Origin: Icerya purchasi
Taxonomy: Eukaryota > Arthropoda > Insecta > Hemiptera > Monophlebidae
Assembly (NCBI GenBank): GCA_039619475.1
Contig: CM077116.1
Coordinates: forward strand, 173,381,863-173,445,862
Length of the DNA stretch: 64,000 nucleotides
Direction of reading: 5' to 3'
Below, in pieces: positions 11,271 to 24,143 of the stretch. Numbering within the stretch: the stretch's first letter is position 1; the number at the start of each line of letters is the position of its first letter. The notes under the pieces were generated by a model. That model saw nothing but the letters and a program-made list of their open reading frames with translations, made no database searches and was not told where the DNA came from. The position numbers and the translations under genes are program-made.

Positions 11271-13974
11271 TTATTATTATCGTATTGAGAGTTTTTTTGT
11301 TTATGTTTTTTTTTTGTGTCATAATAATTCTTGAAGTTATAGGTCTGCCTTCATAAAAGTATATACGACGTATATTAAAAAAGGAAAATAGGTTCTAAGA
11401 GAAACTGGTTTTATATTCAATGAGGCAAATATCCCCAAAAAATTTAATCACAAAAGCTGTAAACAATAATCTTTCGAAAAGTGAAAAAATTTCCATCTCG
11501 GATGGACTTGGAAGATGGAGTTGTTTTTCAAATTGTTTCTCTTTATACTTGTTTAACGTACACTGTGGGCGGGATTGTGAAGTAATCATTTATAAATGAA
11601 TATTGTTTTGGTTTTTTTATTTTCTACCAAAATCGGTACTGCTCACTAGCGGCATTTGACATTTCCATATTTAATGGTCAAAGAATAATGAAAATAAATT
11701 TTAACTATGTGAAAATATTAAAAATAAATCGTTGCTTAAACTTAACGGATAATAAATGTGTTAATCGTTTTATTGTTATACTTTTTGATTTTTTGTGGCC
11801 GGTTTTCATGCCGATTTTCTTCATTGTGCGCTGTGGAAAATAAGAGACAAACTCGAATGGTACGTGCCCAAAATTACGGAATGGTGTTCGGAACTGGAAT
11901 TTGGTTTTACCAAAAGTTTTAAGTAGCCTTGCCGTTAGTTCCTCATTTTAATCCGGTTGAATTTTTTCGAAGTTATTGAATATTTTAAAACAAATTCATT
12001 AATATCGCCATATATTGATCTGCACATATAGAATAAGGTGCGCAGTGCGATGTAGCAGCAGATAAATACATTTTTGAGTTTACCATCAAATATGAAAGGT
12101 GTTTCATGCACAAACACACGCGCGTACGTGAAATAAACTCGATCGTTCAGACTTGGCCACGTGCAGTAGTCTGCGAAACAATTTTGCGTAATTCTTATAT
12201 TAGTTTGAATCGACTATTGTGTCATTGGTCCATAAATTCTGGCCGTACTCGTCGCATTGCACGGAAAAATAAGTCAGCGAAAACTAAATTACACACGCTT
12301 ATAGTGTGACATGTTTTACATTAATTCTGAAAATTTCAGCTTGACAGCTTGAAATAGGCACCACCGGTATGGGCCATCCGCACGAAGGCGTATCGAAATC
12401 CGCCTACGGATTCATAATCGGCTAGCAAATTTGTGGCGCTGTTGCGAATGAAAGGACAGCAAGATTGAATAGTAGAGACCGCTCTGAGCTGTCGGAGGGG
12501 AAAAAACAGTACTGTTTAAACGTTTTCTGCGCATGCATGTGTACTGATTTAACGAAGTGATTGTCGAGTGAGATTTCTAATGTCGGTGTAGTTTCTTGCT
12601 AATGGGTACCGCGACAGTGTCAAGTCGTATACGTCGAAACTTACGACCGAATTACTACAAAAACATAATATTAAGGTGTTGACACACCCTCCGGACAGTC
12701 TTAACGTCGCACCCTGAGATTTTTGGCTCTTTCCAATACTCAGACCTTTAAGCAGCCCACGCTTGTGAGGACTTCCGTAAACGCGTTCCTCGAGCTCAAG
12801 AATTTGAGAAAACATTAAAAGGGCGAAATGAATATAAAACAAATATGTGAAATGTAACGGACGGTATTTTGAAAAAGATAAAAATGTAAACGACAACCGA
12901 AATGTATATTAAAATTTTGTAATAAAATTCCGTTTTTTTTTTGTTTTTTTTTGTTTTTTTTTTGTTTTTTTTTTCGACACGAAATTCCGTATAGCGAAAT
13001 TCGATACGGTTTTGTGCGGATGACCTGTTCAGACGTCCATGTGAAGCTTCGAGCTGAAATTTTCCGAATGAACGTAAACCATTCCACGTTACAAGCGCGT
13101 TTAATTTAGTTTTCGTTGACGTATTTCCCGCGCAATTCGAGGGGCGTGGCTAAAATTTATGAACCATACCTATGGATACAAAAACATTATGTGATTTTTC
13201 ACATTACCCGTGGTTTTAAAAGTGTTTCCAAAACACCACTGCCAAGATGCCCACATTTTGCTATGCAGACAGATCCAAATCTTTGACTAAAACTTGCGGA
13301 GTATATAAAAAAGTTTCTATTCCGCGTCCTTGTTTACCCCGCTGTCCTTAAATATTGAACTTACGCCTATACTTGTATGTTCAATGTGTCTAATTAATCA
13401 TGTCCGTTATGTTGTCCGTACCGATATTCGCTCCATTCCATCCGTAGTGCAATTAAGAACATCTCTCTGTCCATAAAAATACACGTATTTATGCAAACTA
13501 AAATTCCAGATGTAAGTGTATTCACGTAGATAGAAATTAATGGAAACTTCAAAAATTAGTTAAAAATATTTCCGTTAATATTATCGACTTGAAAACATGT
13601 ATAGGCACGTAACGGAAGAAATAATACGACTAACTGAACAATTTTCGCCAACTAAAGTGAAATGTATATCATCCGCTGAGAATTATAAATCAAGATATTA
13701 AAGGCTCTCCTAGAAATATTCTTCTGTCGTGAACCGGATTTAACCACACACAATTATCTTTTGTATGGTAATCCTCTCTCGGTACGCACCAACTGGCAAA
13801 GTTCAAAACTCGTAATATAGCATCTGTTAATCGAATGAAAAGAGCAGATGACAGTCATCAGAGTGGACCTCTGCTGCAGTTCTTATAAAGCGCCAAATTA
13901 CATAATTTAACTCTACATACTATGTAATATTTATAAATAATTTATTTCAAAAATTAGCCGCCTATCTGTGCAGT
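11271..13974. other. No supported gene; T/G homopolymer ladder near 12930
   Basis: The longest frame is 115 codons on the minus strand (12549-12896). Its product is unrecognised and its second half is compositionally unremarkable. A ladder of T runs separated by single G residues lies at about 12930-12973. The 12360-12800 stretch is less AT-rich, with LELEERVYGSPHKRG in the minus frame, but it cannot be tied to a family. Confidence 0.4.
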
Positions 13975-14480
13975 ATTATTAAATGTGTAGAGATCACGGC
14001 TGTTTCTCTATAGCGCAGAAACATGAACTCTACGTAAATTCGATCGATGAAAGATAGATGCGTTAGAAATGTCCCATTGAAGACGTATGCTACGATTCCC
14101 TTGGACGCACAAAGAATGAACAGCTCGGTATTGGAAGAAGTAGAAGTAACTAAAAAAAGATTGCCATCGGAGGTAATTAGAAGAACGCTATGAACTACTC
14201 TTTAGTCATGTGATAGGAGCCAATGGATTTGAGACGAGAATTCTTGAATGAAAAGTAGAAGGAAAAAGAAGATGTGGTCGCGTTCCAACGAGATGGTCAG
14301 ACATGATCCGGATAGCTGTGGGAGGAAGTTTCAAAGAATATGCTCGACTGGTTCGCAACAGGGATCAATGACGACATCATATATATATATATATATGAGT
14401 TGGACAGCTCATAATGCCGATATCCCCACGAGAGATTTACGACTCAGTCATACGATGATGATGATATATTTAATGATGCA
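13975..14480 (+). pseudogene. Decayed LINE 3' half ending in a GAT-type repeat
   Basis: This is the same broad 'endonuclease-reverse transcriptase' LINE type as the relic at 8130. From about 14000 the plus strand reads FLYSAET, a stop, TLRKFDR, a stop and KIDALEMS, then RRMLRFPWTHKE, matching the '.LYG.ETWTL...R..IDAFEMWCWRRMLRIPWT' region in order. At 14262-14370 it reads GKRRCGRVPTRWSDMI, then GGSFKEYARLVRNRDQ, the conserved C-terminal end of the protein. At 14454-14470 it ends in a short GATGATGAT run, the simple-repeat 3' end typical of RTE-type elements. Several in-frame stops show it is dead. A short (TA)n tract interrupts it at about 14379-14396. Confidence 0.8.
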
Positions 14481-15993
14481 AATGTATATTTTTAAATACG
14501 CTAAAGTACAGTAAATTACACATGATCACGTTCGAACTCTTGTTAATCGGTTAATGCAGAATGCAATCTTAGATGTTCAAGACGTCTTAGACTACCACTT
14601 TAATGGAGAGTAATCAAGAATCTATTTACATAGGGAAATTTTCATCTAGCTTATTTAATTTGTCTGAATTTATGTCTGAACTGTAACTGCTGCATGGACG
14701 CAGCAAGCACACCACTCTGACTAGAAAGTTGCAAGTACATTTTTAATATTCCGAATTACAAAGGGATTTTATTACGTGTTTCGATAGTTCCAGTGTCTTG
14801 GGGCTCTCCAATATAGTCATTTTAATTATAAAAGTCACCCTATTATCTGCGATGCGAATGCTCAATGTTTTCGGATCGTCGAGCGTAGTGGCGTCATTAA
14901 GTTTTGTTGAGTGACTCAGTGTCACTGTAGCGTAGGACTTACAGATCAGGCTGATGTTGCTGCGAAACATACGTTTTCGTTTTGCCCATCGAATGAGATC
15001 ATATCCACAAAGCATGCTGCAAAAAACTATCGATCAGTTGTAATAGTTCTGCGACAATAGTCAAACAATAGACCCAGACATCTGACTTCTGTTTTAAAAC
15101 TTTTTAATTTCAAATTTTACATTTAAAGAAACATTGGAGAATGAAAGACGCCCTCTTTATGGAAAACGATATGCGACAATTTGGATGTTGGAAATATGAT
15201 CCATCATTCCGTTCTGCGGTCTATGTGCATATCGCTCCTCGCCATCTTTAAGTTTATGTGTACTATCAAGTTGTCCTTCATTATCCTATTCAGGCAATAT
15301 TACACTTACCTAAGCCATCTACTAAGTTATAACAAATTTTTCTCGTGCAGTAAAAAACATTCACCGTATGAACCTATTTTTCACAATGATCTCGTGCGAA
15401 GAGTTCGCAGGATATTATCCTTGGGAGCCTTTTGATACATTTATTGATTTATCTCTTAGAGTACAATAGACAGCAACGACGCAATAATATTACTATCAAG
15501 AAATACAGTTACCACAGTATATGCAGTTATGGAGCAAAATCGATGCAGCTAGATCACCAGCAGAGTCTGTACATGCTAAGTCGAGAACTTAAGTGGCCAA
15601 TTAAATGATGGTTGCATATCTTTAACAGCGGAGTTATGTGGAAACGTGTAATCTAGCACTTTAAATTGTCTAGACATCTTTATCGACGAGTGTTGGTTAT
15701 CACAAACTCATTAACCTTTTTACATCTATCACGTCACCGAAATAATAAATCCCAAAATGATTTATATAAACTGTACAGGAAAAATGTTTTTCATGAGGAT
15801 TACGAATTATGCTGGAATACGCGAAAACGACAAAGTTGATCTCGCTACACGCTCAGTAATGTCTTTACTAATACCAGAAAATCTACCTTCCCCTCCGACA
15901 TTACCTCTTGTATTTATGAACAATTTGTGTGGATATCGCAAAGAACCTAAGGAATATTAAATCAACTATCGAGCTCCGATGGTTTTTGGTGTC
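14481..15993. other. No gene seen
   Basis: Open frames of 84-90 codons exist (14743-15015 minus, 15181-15435 plus) but carry no recognisable motif. No repeat ends were identified. Confidence 0.4.
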
Positions 15994-16111
15994 GTGTTCA
16001 GAGCGACCGTGTTCACAGCGACCCACCAATGATGGTGTTCAGAGCGACCATCGGATTCTTTTTATTATTATTATTATTATTATATTCGACTTGGACGACC
16101 GTGTTCAGACA

Positions 16112-16175
<64 letters not shown>
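15976..16175. repeat. 15-bp minisatellite interleaved with (ATT)n tracts
   Basis: The 15-mer GTGTTCAGAGCGACC occurs at 15994-16008, with one change (CACAG) at 16009-16023, exactly again at 16035-16049, and as a partial copy at 16101-16109. (ATT)n tracts follow at about 16058-16083 and 16115-16175, so the unit seems to be '15-mer plus ATT run'. CCGATGGT at 15976-15983 and ACCATCGG at 16047-16054 form an inverted pair that brackets the first three units. Confidence 0.85.
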
Positions 16176-16177
<2 letters not shown>

Positions 16178-16589
16178 GCGAACTGGAGCGGCCAAGTTAT
16201 TTTGTTAAAACTGCTAGAAATGATAATACATGACTAGAAGCGTACTCATGTTTAATCATTGATATTTTATTTTTAACTAAAACTATATCGAGCATTTAGA
16301 CAACGGTGCGTTTTATTAATAAAATTAAACCGGATGTGAGTACGCCTCCGTTCATCTATTATTATTTTACATTAACAAAAATTACATATATACATTGCCG
16401 TCTAGGCATTTTTCATTAAATTACACTTTCATAATATTGTATACTTTAATGTTAATATAGAAATATCAAGTTTAAAGTAAATAATAACGAATTTAGAAAT
16501 TACATAACTTATAAGAGAACCGTAACAGAATATGATCGTAGTTCATTGCAGTAGTGCATCAGAGATTACCAGGAAATTACCTTTCCTCT

Positions 16590-16880
16590 CCCTTTTAGAT
16601 GTCGGCTTTAAATGTGGTCGCTCGCAACACGTAACCATGGTTTTTAGGTTGCGCCAGTGGAAGGAGAATATTCAGTACTAAATCTTCTCCGGACGGCACA
16701 TTGCGTTCCATAATAATTTTTACACTAACAGCCCCCACCAACAAGTTATCAATCCGCTTCCTACCGAACCAACTGTGACACACCTAATTTATGACTGCGA
16801 AAAGTTCACGCGTACCGGACGATACCTAGCATGGAAGATCTTGTGCACCAGATTTTCTCCGGCACTTCTAGTGCTTTAGT
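16590..16880 (+). pseudogene. Possible decayed LINE C-terminal region
   Basis: At about 16768-16835 a plus-strand frame reads PTEPTVTHLIYDCEKFTRTGRYLAWKIL. Its order resembles the last part of R1/I-type LINE proteins, where a cysteine knuckle is followed by 'HLLF.C..F...R..L'. The upstream part is frame-broken and no RT motif is visible. The match is short, so chance resemblance cannot be excluded. Confidence 0.3.
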
Positions 16881-16989
16881 AAAAAATGATGGCATTTGCT
16901 AAGGAAACTAAGCCATACTTGTACGTCTAAACTTCATATATTTTTCTATGTTCTATAATAGCCTAGACAGTTGAATGCAGAATATGAAG

Positions 16990-16992
<3 letters not shown>

Positions 16993-17041
<49 letters not shown>
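16993..17041. repeat. (TA)n microsatellite
   Basis: A run of about 24 TA units. Confidence 0.95.
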
Positions 17042-17045
<4 letters not shown>

Positions 17046-20000
17046 AGATTATATAAAGAATTACTATTCATATAATATATATAAAAATAAGAAAAATAAT
17101 TAATTTCGTCATATGGTATATAGTCATTTTTTTGGTTGAGTCAAAAAAAAAAAAGTTTCATAACGTGAGGCAGTTATTAGTTTGTATAGTCCTTCTGCAA
17201 GTGGATCATTCGTCATATCACGATATTGTGAATAATAATTGTACATTACTATTACCGTGTGAAATCTTTTATCGCTCTTACGTGTAATAAAAATAATCCC
17301 CGAAGAACGTCTGATTTAACGTTAATCTCCTTAACTTATCGCTAAAACAAAAGGATAAGGTAAGTACGTAAGGACAAAATCCGTTTTCCTAATGTATAGA
17401 GCGCCAAATTATTTCGCTAAAACTGTTTGTATTTCAATGTTGAAAATTATGATATTAAAAAGAAGATTTGTCTAAGTGAGACTAGGAAAACTTTCATTAA
17501 TCTTCTTAATTGTAAATTTATGGCGTGTGCGAATCGACGGAGAATGGGAACAGAAACTGTGAATTGTATATAGTCTGTTTTAACATAGTTTTAAACATCG
17601 GACAAACCAGCGATACAGTCATAGTACGAAATAAAAAATCCAACGCAAACATGTACACCAAATATATCTGTATATCTATATATCTATCTATCTATCTATA
17701 TCTATCTAGATATATATGATACAGATATAGATATATATATATATATACGTTGATAAACAAAGTCGTTCAATTAGCCACTTTTGCACGGTTGTGAATTCGT
17801 TTAAAAGCGTACTCTGGTAATCACTGCACATTGTTATGCAGAGTGTAGAGCGGATATGCCAATGGAAGAATTGTTTGTCTGTTTTTTTGTCTGTTTTTTT
17901 GTTTTTTTTGTAAATTTTTGAACTAGACAGGCGTGTGCAATCGAAAAATACCGCGAAAATAGCTTCAGGGGCGGTGCACGTGAAAAACTGGTTATATCAT
18001 TAAGTAAAGATGGCAGCAGAAAAAATGGATTGCTCTTTGTAACGTGGAATTAATTATATTAGCGATAAAGTTAAATTATTGCGCGCGCCGGTTGCAACTC
18101 GAAATTCAGAAATTCGATAGAGGAGAAAAAATTCGAAAAAAGTCGTCGTTATATTCGTTAATTTCTTTGATTATATGACCGAGCGTAATTTCCCGCTGTC
18201 GGGCTCTATTGAATTTTGTTTATTCACTCCGACGGCGATATAACGTGGAATAATACATGTACCTGAATTTTTGAGCGAAAAATTGTCGGCAGTTCCTTCG
18301 ATTTCTTTTACATTCCACTTTATTCCACTTTATTCCACTTAGTTTAATTCATCTTGCAGCCTTTCCAGTAGCTGGAGTAGCCGAAATTACCACACCCGTT
18401 TAAGTAGCATTCTTTTAAAATGTAAATCGGGCATTAGAAACGAAATCGGATCGAGAACACTCGTGTTTTGGCGTGTATGTTGTGACATTTTCTTTATGTC
18501 TAACTTTTTCGTGTTTATAGTCAAGTTCTGAGCTTCAAAAAAAAAACCTCTGTGCTGTACCGTGTCGTCGATTGGCTAGGAAACGACTTTGAAAACATTT
18601 TGAAGTTATATAAACATAATTGGTCCGATTTCGTTTAAGTTCAGCATTTCGTTTATTAAGTAGATGAAGAAAAAAAAAACAAAAAAAAAACAAAAAAACA
18701 TAGGCACGAATGATTTTGTATTGGCAACAACGCGTCACACAAATTTCGAAATTCAGACTGAGGCGGAAAAAGGTAGAAATTGGGTTCTGCGGTCATTAGG
18801 CAGAAATGAAGCACTTTTCTCGTATTATTCGCTTCCGCTGTTAAAGTTTACGGCAAAAGCGTTTAATAGCCTAAGTAAATAATAGGAAAAAGAGAAGTGA
18901 AAAAATCTTTTTAACTGTACAAAACGGTACTTGAATAATTTTACAAAATATTTCGTTCGAAGTTCAGCGCCCTGAAATTCCATTCACCTCATCTATCAGT
19001 TTCTAGGAAGCCTTTTATTGATATTTAGCGTCATTAAAGTGAAATACGGAATTCCGATGTGGAAAAAAAGAAGAAAAGAAAGAAGAAAATACTTTAAATT
19101 AAGAGCGACATAACAAACGCTTTTATTACAAATCAAAAACAGTGCACAGGTACGTGCTAAGTCTATCTAAATTCCTTATCGAATAATAAATAGAGAATAT
19201 GTTTTTTCACCTTTTAATATTTTTTTTTTTAGGTTAGTAATTTTTTTGATTTTAAAAAGAAGCGGAGAAAATGTTTTTAAAAAGTTAATAAACGAAAAAT
19301 AAAGTTTCAATGCGCTTTATTAAGTTTAAATTAATAATTTAATAATCGTATATTTTAGGTTTTTTATAAGACAATAAACTTATCTGTAATTTTTAGTTTT
19401 TTTTTTTTTTTTTAAGATTAAAATTAAAAATATTGTTACTTTAATAACGAAATTTTTATAAAGAAATCAGAAATTATTAATATCGCTTCTTATTATAGAG
19501 AATATTTATTTAGCGTAATTTATAAATTATAATATATTTAATGATTAATACACAATTACATTATTCTTGTAAACTTAAATTTGCCGTGAATAAAATTCAA
19601 AATAAATAAACCCGAAAGATGTAGAAAAATCAGTCACGCTTATAACGTAACACTATGAAACGGTGAAAATGGAAAAGGGAAGAGCTAGAATTCTGAAGTT
19701 GAACAGCTATTAAAAGTAAATCATCAAAAATATCAAGAAATTACACAACTCAGTAATTAAATAATTTAGAGGTATGTATCTGTACTAGACGGGAGATTCT
19801 TCATAGTGTAACGAAAATGGAAGGCGAAAATGTTTAGGTAATCGTTAAGACTGCGGAATAGAATTTAAATAGCATAACGCATTGACTATTTAATGTAAAA
19901 ACTGGAATCAAGACCGATTACTGGCAGAATCGAACATTTGAGAGCAGATCAAGTATCTATAGTAAGAGACAGGAAATCAAAAATAATAGACCGAGAAATG

Positions 20001-21601
20001 GCAAAAAATAATTAGTTGAACCTAATTAATTTATATAGACTAAAATAAAACGAAAGATGATTCTGCAAAACGCGAAATAACTAAATTATAATTACGCACA
20101 ATTTCGAAATGGTCACGTTTGTGTAAGAAAAGAAGAAGGAGAGAAATCGAAAATGCGAGTTATTACCATTTACAACAATTCTCGCAAACAATAAATGTTA
20201 AATTTTTATAAAATAACGATGAAGTGAAAACGGCAAAGTTCGTTTTAGTTAAAAAGTAAAGTACATAATGATACAATAGAAATAGTTACTCCGAAGCAAT
20301 AAACAGTACGAATGCAGTCGTCTAAATTACCGAATTAAATTGCATCCACGTGACAGGTTAACCTATTTTTACACTCGAATTTATTTTTTCATTCTATTTC
20401 TTTATATTTCAAATGTTACGACACTATTTAATAACTGGCACGTCCACACTCTTTTTGCTGAATTCGTTTCGAAGTGAATATTAAATTAAAAATCGGTGGA
20501 TGGCTATCTGAGTCTTTTTTGTTTTTTTTTTGTTTTTTTTTTTTGATTTTTTAAATTTTTTTCGGTAAGTGTGATACACATCCATTACCGTTCTGGAGTG
20601 ATTCAGAATCCAATTTACAAGACATTCACGATTGAAGAACAATTTCGGTTATTACGGTAATGTTTACAAGACCGTCCCCCGGAAGCAAACTCGCATAATG
20701 TAAAACAGCACGTATGCGGAGATTTGGAACGATCTCGTCTCATGGTGTAGAAGGAATTCCTTGAGGAGTTTTACGCTAATGCTACCATCAAGCAATGGCA
20801 ATTACGGCGCCGTGCGTCCAAAAATCGCCTACTTTTTATCAACGCTATTCGTAAGGAATCCCTACGAAACAACCCCGCGCTGCCAAGTCGATTTTTTGTC
20901 AATTATTATTATTTTTATCCCGGCACCGTTTTATTTGTTAGGCGAAATTTGGAATTCGGCGAAATCGGAATTACCTGCTTATCTCGAACGGGGTGAAATA
21001 TTCACTACGCAATCTCGAAATATTCATAACCGGGTGATGATAATTAACGAACACCTCTAAACCGATTGGGTCTATTTCAGAGGTATTTTTTAGTGGCGTT
21101 CAATGGGTGTAATATGCGAAATTTTACACTGGGCAATATTATTTCATTAAACAGCGTAGTTAAAAATGTTTCTTTATTTTTTGAGATAGTTATTTCAAGT
21201 TTTGCGTGTAATTAAATGGTATCTCAAGGTCCTTTAGTAGAGTTTATTTTAATCAGCTTTCTCTTAACCAGGGTGTACACTGTTGCAAAAGTTCCGCGCT
21301 GGGTAAATCCGTTATTAAAGGTCGGATTAATTAACAAACTAGTTTTACCATTCGTATGTATCAGAATTAAATCTATACAAGTGCGTACGTACATATTTCG
21401 CTCCGCTAAGAAACTACAGTTTCCTTTTGAATATCAGCCACGATTGTTTTGAATTCCTTCTGATACGTTTCAAGTATTTACTCGCGGTTTGTAAGGTCGG
21501 CAAAATGATGGAATTCCGGTTGGAGAAGCTTAAACTCATCATTTTATGCAACGGTTAAAACCATGTTTACTGGTAGAAGAGTGCCTTTATTGTTTTGGAC
21601 T
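17042..21601. other. No supported gene; microsatellites
   Basis: A TATC/TA compound repeat spans about 17665-17748. Three tandem copies of a 10-mer of the type TTATTCCACT lie at about 18309-18340. Around 18060-18250 the DNA is CpG-richer, with many TTCGAAATTCG-like words. The 99-codon plus frame at 20761-21060 has no recognised domain. Poly(T) tracts occur near 19398-19416 and 20528-20545. Confidence 0.4.
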
Positions 21602-21700
21602 TAACTTTTTTCGGCCTCGTTGCGTTTCGATCTCATAGGGTCTCGACCTCGCTGCGTTTGGCCTCGTCTTAATTATTTTGAATAATTAAATTAGAGTCAC
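21602..21700. repeat. Repeat end related to the 3324-3660 element
   Basis: Two imperfect direct copies, about 33 bp apart, of a unit like TCGGCCTCGTTGCGTTTCG are followed by CCTCGTC and an AATTAAATTAGAGT stretch. This order (GGTCTC, CCTCG, then an AT-rich arm ending in a TTAAATTAG-like sequence) parallels the inverted ends at 3324-3406 and, read in reverse, 24067-24143. No partner end is seen nearby. Confidence 0.4.
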
Positions 21701-22540
21701 ATTTTAAAAACGTAAAATCGATCCGGATTTTCGATTTCATTCGAAAGTTTTCTTCGGCAGTCTTAAAACCTTTTTCTTGCCACATCTTTATATCTATATG
21801 TATTTTCAATATTTTTATATTATTATTATAATCATCTAAAATTTATTATGTGTAATCTAACTTATGATTTTTTTTTCGAAGTTATTTTTAATATCTAGGA
21901 TGTCTTGGGTTGTTTCCCATTTCGCCTAAAAATGAAAAGGTTGCCGGGAAGGAAAAAAAGTAATTGGAAAAAATGCGAGTTTAAAACATCGGTTGCACGT
22001 TGTGTAGATAAACGGGATGTTAAAAATGGGACTAGAAAACAGAATAAATAAGAAAATACAAAAAAAAAAAACCCTAATGGACTGGTATGGGACCAGGAAA
22101 AAACCCTATTCAGTTCTTCCCGACATTCATTTTTGTTTCGTTTTTTTTTTTTTTCAAAATAGTAAATACTTCAATAATCGGTATTATTTTATTATGCGGG
22201 TAGATATTTTGTGCAAAATTCAAAAACAGCCTTTATCACATTGATGAAGTTCTAAACAGAGTAAAGTAAAAGTGCGAATTATAAACATAAATTTATCAGT
22301 AAAATTATTTCTAATATCTCAAGTTATATAAAAAAAAGGAACCTCGAGAAGTTAAAATGTTACCAAAAATAACCAACGACCAAGGGGAATAAAACATTTT
22401 AGATCAAAAAGCAGACATAAAGAAAACAATTTGTAACACGGGTTGCAATTAGCGCTGCTCAGAACTAGGTAGTGTTTTTACGTATTTTACGGAATTCAGG
22501 TAATGCATTCGGGCATCCACTCAATCGTGATGGGTGCCTC

Positions 22541-22700
22541 CAGCGAAGGCTAATGTTTTAATTTAATAATAAAAATGAATTTGCAACACGTCATTAAACA
22601 ATTATATTTAATTCTTTATCCTCGACGCGTTTCGAAGCTAACACTTCATGTTCACGGCAGTAATCTATTCCGCGCAAAACCAAAATTTTATCGTAAGACT
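22541..22700 (-). mobile_element. Diverged solo terminal repeat of a Penelope-like element
   Basis: The block at 22622-22658 differs at only a few positions from the block at 29277-29313 in the left arm of the intact PLE (CGACGCGTTTCGAAGC ... AACACTTCATGTTCACGG). Upstream, ATAAAAATGAATTTGCAACAC and AACAATTATAT also parallel the arm's outer segment in the same order. The remaining sequence is much diverged and no RT or endonuclease frame lies nearby. It is therefore an old solo or truncated copy of a related PLE, oriented like the left arm. Confidence 0.7.
22619..22660 (-). ncRNA. Hammerhead-ribozyme-like block, diverged copy
   Basis: The minus strand contains GTGAACATGAAGTGTT, then a GC and TTCGAAACGCGTC. 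The GAAG ... CTTC stem, the GAAA and the ACGCGT-C all occupy hammerhead-like positions. The canonical CTGATGA is replaced by the same variant as in the other two copies. PLE terminal repeats are known to carry type I hammerheads with a minimal ACGCGT helix III, so the assignment follows the family. The pairing of stem I is poor here. Confidence 0.35.
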
Positions 22701-22740
22701 ATAATATTTGGACAGTTTAGCACAAAATCTAATGAAAATC

Positions 22741-24066
22741 AAACAACTATGTAAATTGATGAAAAAAAGATACACTTCAACCTGACGTCACATTTGTAAT
22801 TTTGAAAAAATTGTTTTTTTTTTTTTTTTTTTTTTTTTTGGTCATTAATAAACACATGCGCTTTCAGCACCCACTCGCAATGTTTGGTTGTTGCGCTCCT
22901 GGATAAGCTACGTTATAATATACATAAAAGGAATAGAAGGATCCTTCTTACCTAAAAAAAAAAAACAAAAAATGTAAAGAGAAAACGAAGGAAGAAAGCT
23001 AAAAGAAAAATAACGTTTCTTCTGAATCAGTTAAAGAGTAGACTACATTAATCCAAAGATAGTTTTATTCCAAGTGCAGCTGTCATTCATTTAATACTAA
23101 TAATTTTAAGTGTATTTTAAAATATAAACTTTTTCTAAATGCACTCGCTTATCTATGAACTAGTTGGGAATAAAATATTTTTTCGCGATAAAAAAAAAAC
23201 CGGAAAAAAAACCTTTGTTAAGATACAAATTACGAATACTCGCCGACGATCAATATTTACCTATTTTCTAAAGTAAAATGGTTATATTAAACAAATTTAT
23301 GTTTCCGGAATAGTTGTTTAAAAGTCGGAAAATTTTTATTAATTTATTTCGTTAATTTTGTTAAATTTTATTACTAAACGAGCTGTTTTATTGACGTTTT
23401 TTGCATAGTTCAAAAATGAATCTCTGGTTAACGCAAGTCATATTTCACGGTAATAAGAATTTTCCGAGCGATTGAATTGTATATTATCTTTTGAAAGAAA
23501 GTAAAATAAAATTTTACGCATCGTGCAGGATGGATTAAATATGTAGCTTTTATGTATTTATTTTTCAGATGACTGTATTCTAGAGGCAAAAAAAAAAATA
23601 AATAAATAAAAAATAATTGTTATCATATACACTAACATGATATATCATGCGTCAAGGATTCTGTTTAATTCATGAATTTCCGCGTAATTTAAATTTATTT
23701 AATGCTAAATTAAAGACAAATATGTATTTTTTTGTAATGTTTTTTAAAATAATTTGCTCTGCGGCAAGTCGACCCCAGGCCCAGTTGTAATCACGCTTAA
23801 AGGCCCCGTTAAAAGAAACATGAAAATGGAGAAAGACTTCTTAGGACTGGCGAACAAAATTTTTCAGTAAAATCCGGAATCCAGATTGATTTTACTTTTT
23901 TCAAACGTGAGCTCTTAGTTTAATTTTAGTTGCTTTTCATGATTATTACGGTTGATTTATTTTTCATTTTTTATGAATGCAAAAAATTTATGAAGAGACG
24001 CTTCAGTTCTTTTGAAAAGAAAATTAAATATGATAATTATTGAAGACGAAACAAAAATTGAAAACT
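22741..24066. other. No gene seen; poly(T) tract
   Basis: A T run of about 30 bases lies at 22806-22839 and an A-rich run at about 23587-23600. The open frames are short and unrecognised. Confidence 0.45.
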
Positions 24067-24143
24067 CACTAACATTAAACGAAATTTGCTTCGAAATGAG
24101 ACGAGGCCGAAAATTTGAGGCCAAAACAATACAAGGCCCCTCT
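24067..24143. repeat. Single end of the 3324-3660 MITE-like family
   Basis: This segment aligns along its whole length with 3578-3654: CTAACATTAAA versus CTAACACTAAA, then GCTTCGAAATGAGACGAGGC versus ACTTCAAAATAGGACGAGGT, ending GGCCCCTC versus GAGACCCTC. The opposite end was not found, so the copy is solo or too decayed. Confidence 0.6.

Noticed and set aside
12549..12896. 115-codon minus-strand frame
   Set aside because: Its start lies in AT-rich text and no family is recognised. An overlapping 90-codon frame on the same strand is driven by the T/G homopolymer ladder.
20761..21060. 99-codon plus-strand frame with a hydrophobic middle
   Set aside because: No recognised family. The hydrophobic part comes from an ATT run, and no splice or polyadenylation context supports it.
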